Below, in pieces: positions 57,453-64,000 of a stretch of DNA of 64,000 nucleotides. Numbering within the stretch: position 1 is the first letter of the stretch; each line of letters begins with the position of its first letter. Under the pieces are notes generated by a model that was given only the letters and a program-made list of their open reading frames with translations, had not been told where the DNA came from and searched no databases. The stretch spans positions 7,392,339 to 7,456,338 of the forward strand of contig CM049316.1 in the NCBI GenBank assembly GCA_026874595.1. The letters run 5' to 3'. This DNA is from Sipunculus nudus. Lineage: Eukaryota; Annelida; Sipuncula; Golfingiida; Sipunculidae. The position numbers and the translations under genes were made by a program.

Positions 57453-57770
57453 TTCTTTTTTTTGAGACCTTTAAAGATGTGGTTATCTGTCAACAGGGTA
57501 CAAATCGCAACAACTGGACCTAGAATCTTCATTCTTGTCATGCAAGGAGGCCAATGAAAGGTGCCTGTGGAAACTTGAAATTAGGTCTCTGTTACCCATA
57601 TCCTTCAAGCAGGACTCCAAAGTATCCCTCAGAATAATGGACAATTTGATACAAAAACTGAAGTATCTGAACAACTAATGCAGAGATCACCATGATTTTT
57701 TGCATGGATATTGACCATTAAGTGTTTTTATTAGTTTCTGCAGAGTGGTGGAGCCACCTGTATTTTTGTA

Positions 57771-58938
57771 TCCGCCAAAACGAAGTTTTGCGGATACTAT
57801 GTTTTTGACCGAGTTCCTCCGCCGTGGCGGCATTCGTTTCCAGAGAGCTCCTCGGAGACTAATGGACCGATTTTTCCCAAACTTACACCTATTATCGGGT
57901 CACATGTGAACTGGTGCCTAACCAATTTGCATTGACCTCTGACCTTTCCTCTCTATCCAGTGTCCATTTGTGGGTCTGTTTCCACTCATAAACCCTCATA
58001 TCTCGGGAACCGTTTGACCGATCAGGAAATAAAATTTATACAAATGTAGCCCTTGGATTGCTTTATAACATACACAAATAATGGTGGCGCCACCTGTAAC
58101 CATGTTTGCACAATGTCCATCTGTTCATCTGCCTTGGGTTAAAATCACCCATATCTCTGCAGTGAATTGACTAATTCACCTGAAATTCGTCATGTGTATA
58201 CATCCAGGATAGCTTTCTTGATTTTATGACAGGTGGCGCCACCTTCGTTCACGTTCACGCTGATGACATCCAAGCTTATATCTCGGGAACCGTTTGACCG
58301 ATCAGGAAATAAAATTTATACAAATGTAGCCCTTTGATAGCTCTGTAACATACACAAAAAATGGTGGCGCCACCTGTAACAATGTTTGCACAGCGTCTGT
58401 CTGTTAGTCTGCCGTGGCCTAAAATTACTCATTTCTCTGTAGTGGTTCGACATAACTGCCTAAAATTTTGCAGGTTTATACATCGTGGACAGCTTTCTTG
58501 ATTTTATGACAGGTGGCACCACCTACTTTCTAGTTAATGCTGGACACATCCAAGCTCATATCTCAGGAACCATTTGACCGATTGGGCCAAAATTGTGCAT
58601 GTGTTTAGATCTCACATAGGTCTTTATCATACACAAAACTGGAGGGGTTACCTGCAAAGATTTTTGCACAGTGTTTGTCTGATTGTCTGCCATGGGCAAA
58701 AATCGCTCATATACATGTAGTGGTTTGACTTTTCTGCCTAAAATTTTGCAGGTGTATACAACTTGGACAGATTTCTGGATTTGTGGTAGGTGGCACAACC
58801 TACATACACATTTAGGCTGCAGACATCCATGCTAATATGCAACATACCTCACTCTATTTCCCCTTGCCACTCAATCCATGCCTCACTATTCGAATTTGGC
58901 AGATACATGTAGTCACTTGTCGGTTACCCGTATTCTAG
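57771..58938 (+). mobile_element. Helitron-like non-autonomous element, family A (copy 4), inserted within C
   Basis: 5' TCCGCCAAAACGAAGTTTTG at 57771 after A, 'gggtcacatgtgaactgg' near 57897, core units with GGTGGCGCCACC near 58084, 58233 and 58365 plus decayed copies, and 3' CTAG at 58935-58938 followed by T. The hairpin is partly eroded (GTAGTCACTTGTCGGTTAC). Confidence 0.78.
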
Positions 58939-59122
58939 TTTTAAAAGTTTACACATTTTTCTCTATTTTTGAGATATATAAATACAGACTAAATCTTGGC
59001 CTGTTGGTTAATCTGTTTGATGCTTCAGTTGAATGGATATATCCTACCATTCTGGTGATAAAATTTCCTTTTGCGAATCTCTTCCCAGTCAGCTGAGTGT
59101 CATGACCCATGGGTCACTTGTT

Positions 59123-60540
59123 AATATATTAATTCCTCTATATATTTCCTGTGTACATAATAGAAATTAGTTCAATATTTTTTAAATTCTTGAAGTAATG
59201 GGCCCGAACATAATGCACTTTGTAAAAATTCAGGAAATATATTTACTCCCTTAACTTGAGAATTGCTGAAGCTAGAAACTTTTTTTCAGGTATATAACTA
59301 TATTTAATCAAGATTCAATGGTATGCCTAAAATTAGATCTGAATTTTTCAAATTTTGTAAGTTTTTAGCATAAAAATAAAATTAGTACCCTAAATTTTGC
59401 CAAGATCTGACCATGGCACATTTTTTTTCCTGTAACTGCTGTTGATTTTATTTTCACAGCATGTCACCATAAGCATTACATCTGTTAACATTTGAAATTT
59501 GAAACCAGTTGATCAAAAACTGTAGATTTTATTCAAGTTTTTAAGAACCATGTAAAGTATTGTTTAGATCAAGCAAGTGTTATGCAGTTTGCTAGAGCTC
59601 AGCTCCCCAGCTTCCCAAGCCAGCTCTCAGCTCCCAAAATTTGGCAAACAGTTAGATGTCCACCAAACCCCCTACCATACCAAAAGTTAGGTCACTAGAA
59701 CTTCATTCCTTTGAGATATTAAGAAAAAACTTCAGTTTTCAATTAAAAAACCCATTGTTACACTTCAGCACTGCCTAATATCAAAACCACTGATCTGACT
59801 TTGATCATATATTGTTCTTTTATTCATACTCTATGCACATGCCAGAATTGATGTCAGTATTTCGAAATTGTTTTAAGTTATGGGCCCAAACATAATGCAC
59901 TTTGTAAAAAATCAATAAATATATTTACTCCCTTAACATGAGAATTGCTGAAACTAGAGTATTTTTTCATGGATATAACATTATTTGATCAATATTCAAT
60001 TTTATACCAAAAATTAGTTCTGAATTTTTCAAATTTTACAAGTTATTAGCATAAATATAAAATTGATACCTTAAATTTTGCCTAACTTTGACCATGGCAT
60101 GTTTGTTTTCTGTAAGCACTGTTGATATAATTTCATATCATGCAGAAATAAGGATTTCAGCTTGTTAGTTTTGAAAGTTGAAAGAAATTGGCCAAAAACT
60201 GTAGCTTTTAATATAGTTTCTATGAGACCATGTCAGCCCCTGGACTCTACCAAGTCCCTCTTCAGTCACCTGTTTGTCCTTAAGTTGACCTCTCAGGCCA
60301 ATTACGCACGCTTGAGGCAGGGCATATACTGGCCATAGCTTGTGGCTGGCCTCAGTTGATTCAGGTGTCCAACCCAACTCATCTATTAGTTGTTTAGACC
60401 AATAGCATAACAATAAACAATAAATAAATAAATATTTATCGGTCTTTAAGGCTTTAAACTCCAATAACGCCCGCCAGGGTGCGCGGTTTGTCACGGGCTT
60501 AGAATTCAAAGGCGCCTGCCAGGGCACGCTTAAGCCCATT
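59123..60540 (+). mobile_element. Continuation of the outer family B element
   Basis: Resumes B core text after the C insertion, with two further core blocks (about 59650 'gttagatgtccaccaaaccccctaccat' and on to 60130), then the 'actgtagctttta' to 'caataaacaataaataaataa' segment also found at 35240-35480 and 45480-45730. From about 60450 a GC-richer patch (two 'cgccagggtgcgc'-like motifs) ends at the next B element. A B terminus is not seen. Confidence 0.5.
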
Positions 60541-62442
60541 TTTAGCTCAGCTGACTATAAGTCATCTGAGCTATAGTCGTGGTCCATTGTCCGTCGTCCG
60601 TCCGTCCGTCCGTCCGTCCGTCCGTCCGTCCGTAGATGTGGCACGTTTTGAAACCGTAAGACCTAGGAATCCAAAATTCACCATAATGTTAGATGTCCCC
60701 AAGATCTCCTACCAAGCCGAAAACTGGGTCTTTGCGACTTCGTTCCTTTGAGAAATTAAGGAAAAACCTCAATTTTTTATTAAAATCCTATTTTCACACT
60801 TCAGGACTGCCTCATATCAAAACCACTCATCTGTTTTTCCTCATATTTACAATAAATATTCCTCTATATAGTTCCTATGTACATGCCAGAAATTAAGTCT
60901 GTAAAGTATAAATTCTTTAAGTTGTGGGCCCAAACATATTGGACTTTGTAAAAAATCAGGAAAAATAATAACTCACTTAACATGAAAAATTTTGAAACTA
61001 GAGTCTACTTTTTCAAGTATATAACTATGTTTAATTAAGATTCAATTGTTTACCCAAAATTAGATCTGAATTTTGTAAATTTTTTAAGTTATTAGCATAA
61101 AAAAAAAATCAGTACCTTAAATTTTGCCCAACTTTGACCATGGCACGTTTTTTTCCTGTAAGCACCATTGATTTAATTTTCACAGCATGTTAACATAAAT
61201 ATTTAGTTTGTCTAAATCTGAAATTTGGAAATAAAAGCTTGAAAATTAAGATAGTTATTGATTTTTTTTCTGTAGTCACTTGCTTTGATTACAGATGCAG
61301 GGTCCCACTCCAGGTCACTGGAAGTCAGCTATGCCAGGGTTTCTGATTTGTTACAGTCACTGGGGGAGATCCCCTGCTGTGCTGTTACAGGTGTACAGTC
61401 ATTCTCATATCACCACCCCAATCACCCCCCCCCCCCCCCCCCCGCAAACCCAACCCACCAAGTGTTATGCAGTAATTGTTATTGTTTTCACTGTATCTCC
61501 TTAATTGTAATGCTGTTTCCACTCCGATATGCAAAAACTTTCCTTGAAAAAATAATTCAAGGTGTAATCCAGAAGATGCAATGTTGTGTAATGTAGCATT
61601 TTTAAAGAAATCAATTTTCTTTTAAATGATTTTAACAAATATAAAGGAACCCATCAGTATGCTTAAATTATTATAAAATATGAAGTACATTATGGATAAA
61701 TAAAGACACAATTAAAAATTGTGAAATCTAAATCAAGTATTATTTTTAGATATTTATTGTTTTGCAGATTTAAAAGATATATTTTTGTGGTAAAAAATAA
61801 ATAAACATTTGTATGCATGATGTGGTGTTATCTGACAAGATTGAGATTTATGATGATGCAATTGAGAATTATGAATCAACTTTTATATTCAGATATATAT
61901 GTTAAATTGGAAATGTATAGAAATATAAACTTAAATTAGAAAATAATTGATGTGATAAAAAATTAGGATTTAATACAAACATTTCTTCATTATTTTCCTG
62001 CCTCAGCAGAATTTGAGATCAGGCTTTGTTTGCCCTGTTTTATGTTGTTAATTAGCTATATTTCAACTGTATACATTTCATAAATAAAATACATATATAT
62101 TCAATAATATATATTATACAAAAAAATAGATTCAATTGAACAAATGTGTAAACTACTGAAATGTCAACAGTTAATTGAAAAACCAACTAATGATCATGGT
62201 AATAGTACAGGTCATTTGTTCACAAACTGCTCACATGCTTTAGTTTCAACATTAGGAAACACATGGTCAGGTCACAAAATATTTTTTGCAACAATTTCTT
62301 GCTCATCAATACAAACCAATCATATAAACCAACCATGGCCTTTATCCTCTTCCTCTTACACTTTATCTCCATTAGATATTATTTTAGATTTTCACCTTCA
62401 AGGTTAACGTCAGCTGAGCACAGTGACCCATAGGTCCCTTGT
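60541..62442 (+). mobile_element. Family B element, full length
   Basis: TTTTTAGCTCAGCTGACTAT start, perfect (GTCC)n at about 60595-60632, core, 19-bp C tract at 61425-61443, 3' region with 'atgtcaacagttaat', and terminus CAGCTGAGCACAGTGACCCA then TAGGTCCCTTGTT. About 1.9 kb. Best example of the family together with 55525-57452. No coding capacity. Confidence 0.8.
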
Positions 62443-64000
62443 TCTTACCCGTAATTGGGGCAAGTTTTGGGGGTGAAATGTCTATTGTCATCCATCATAT
62501 TTGTACTTAAATGAATGAGAAAAACGTCAAGTGTTGTTCTAACATGTGACCAAGATCCAAACTGGCGCGAACGCAGACTTGTTGGAAAAATATAAAAATG
62601 ATTGACTTTCACTCACGTGGCCTTGTTACGTGGGCCCTGGTAACATGTTGGCTGCGAGAGTAAAATCAGACACCTACCCTAAATTTATCAGAAATCGGTA
62701 AATTACTAAATGTTGGCAATTAATCCTGGTGACAAAATCAAGTGCAGTGTGTTTACAGATCTAACTTCCGTTAAATATTTCCAAGTTCATATATTATCCC
62801 CTTTTTTATTGGTTTAACTTGTGACCAATGATCGCCGTCCGACTGACTGACGCATCTGACAGACACCACGCACTTGATCTGCGTGACCTCCTTACTGTGT
62901 AATGTATTGGCACTGGAAAACCATTTTTAACCGATAACGTATAATAATATGAGTATTTATTTTAAATATTAAGCTATTTTCTTTACTAAAAATCGAAGAT
63001 ACAGTCATATATTATGTCCTATGTGATGTCTGATTGTTTACTAGTGATCATTACTGTGCCAAAAGAATCTATGTACAATCGTAATCGGGCACAATCGGCC
63101 GTGCACAAGAACTGTCAATCATTCTAAGAGGCTTTATGGATTGAAAATAAAATTAATACCATCTTAAATTAGAAAGAGCCAGATAATTTATGGATATAGT
63201 TTATTTTCCAGTGTATATTTTAAGGATAACTTTATACTGCATGAAATATTGAAGTTATTATTATACGACGTACGTGGAACTGTACGCCTTTACACCCAGA
63301 TCCTTGAATATGTAAAACAAGACGGTAAGTGACTTATACGCTTGAACAACAAATATGTATTAATACGGTTTTAACACATACTGAACAGATTTTACAAATT
63401 TTTATATGTGTAGTACTTCCTGTATATGTATAGGCTACATGTGTACGTGCACGTGTGCGCGCTTTTGTGTGTGTGTGTGTATATATATATAGGCCTATGT
63501 GCGTATTATAATTTTCATTAGTGATTGAAAAAAGCACCAGTAGTTGTCACTGCCAGTGAAACAGATTTTGGGCGGAGCTGCAAAACATCCTTAAATATAT
63601 ATGGCACATAGCAAACTAAATTTTAAAAATATAACCTATTATATTATGAATTGAAGTAAATAATTGTTTTTGTAATACGTTTGCCTATAACAGGCTATTC
63701 ATTGTTGTAACGAACAGTACTGCGTTATAAATGTTTGTACCTTTTAAACATAAAATCTTATCACTGATACCAGAACTTATAACTCCTTTTTATTTTTCAT
63801 CCATGAAAGTTTCTCAAATCGGGTTCATTCGCCGCCTATATTCATAAAAAAATACATAACGTATACCGCAGACTGCATATATATCTCATATACCGTACTT
63901 GCACCCGGTTGCACCCGGTTTAAACGCTGGTTTATATTGATATCGCTCTCAAAACCCAGTCAACGCGTGCATGCATGGCCCAGGGATTAAATATGGAAAA
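62443..64000. other. Low-repeat sequence, intron 11 or beyond; no assigned gene
   Basis: Contains CpG-bearing patches (62570-62640, 62830-62890), a (TG)n(TA)n microsatellite at about 63467-63491, and one exon-like stretch at 63212-63324 discussed as a weak finding. The expected final RANBP9 exon (about 45 codons after LNSAIL) was looked for by eye and not found. Confidence 0.45.

Larger units (their letters stand above)
53778..59122 (+). mobile_element. Family C element (337-bp tandem cores) interrupted by a B and an A element
   Basis: Left end TTTTTAGCTCAGCTGACTGA with a GTCCGTC tract (53827-53870). Right end at about 59088-59122 reads GTCAGCTGAGTGTCATGACC then CATGGGTCACTTG. Inside are five tandem cores of about 337 bp (53880-55520), each with an anchored 'gactggtggcgccacctgta'-type palindrome near 54127, 54464, 54799, 55137 and (decayed) 55484. 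A sixth core at 57456-57765 follows the inserted B element. Ends resemble family B, but the cores are unrelated in sequence. Confidence 0.6.

Overview
The window is eukaryotic, AT-rich, intron-dominated DNA, most likely from a mollusc and probably a bivalve. Evidence for this is a single spliced metazoan gene, tRNA-derived SINEs, Helitron-like elements with internal tandem cores, and elements carrying a (GTCC/GTCT)n microsatellite plus tandem core units, an architecture like the 'pearl' elements described in bivalves. The taxon is inferred from repeat style and is not proven.

One host gene spans nearly the whole window on the + strand: the orthologue of RANBP9/RANBP10 (RanBPM), the scaffold of the CTLH/GID E3 ubiquitin ligase. 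Eleven coding exons run from 667 to 52344, all with GT-AG junctions and consistent phases. They encode about 550 residues: short N-terminus, SPRY, LisH, CTLH, Ser/Pro/Asn-rich linker and most of CRA. The last exon (about 45 residues by family comparison) was not found and presumably lies beyond 64000. Introns 1 (25.3 kb), 8 (18.5 kb) and 11 (over 11.6 kb) are filled with mobile DNA.

Layout. 1-856: upstream region and exon 1. 857-26193: intron 1, with a 'family B' element (5059-6900), a 30-bp minisatellite (7771-8655), a TTAA-flanked TIR element (9720-10436), two head-to-head Helitron-like 'family A' elements (13365-16720), a nuclear-receptor-half-site-like tandem repeat (18330-19080), a degenerate Ty3/Gypsy retrotransposon on the - strand (19085-24108) inserted into that repeat, and two adjacent SINEs (24529-25210). 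26194-31033: exons 2-8. 31034-49507: intron 8, dominated by two large direct copies of a composite family B segment (33856-40485 and 44100-49373), each carrying a 1.3-kb TA-flanked TIR transposon (D), with a Helitron-like element between them. 49508-52344: exons 9-11. 52345-62442: nested B, C and A elements. 62443-64000: low-repeat sequence without an assigned gene.

The most notable observation is at 51593-52344. The 3' splice site and first 30 nt of exon 11 are repeated in tandem, giving eight successive acceptor sites at an 84-bp (28-codon) period with no stop codon. Splicing at any of them stays in frame and would insert 0 to 7 copies of a hydrophobic 28-residue block into the CRA domain. 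The second main observation is a Helitron-like family (5' TC, 3' hairpin plus CTAG, A/T target) whose interior is a tandem array of the palindrome AGGTGGCGCCACCT, also present in an otherwise different repeat family.
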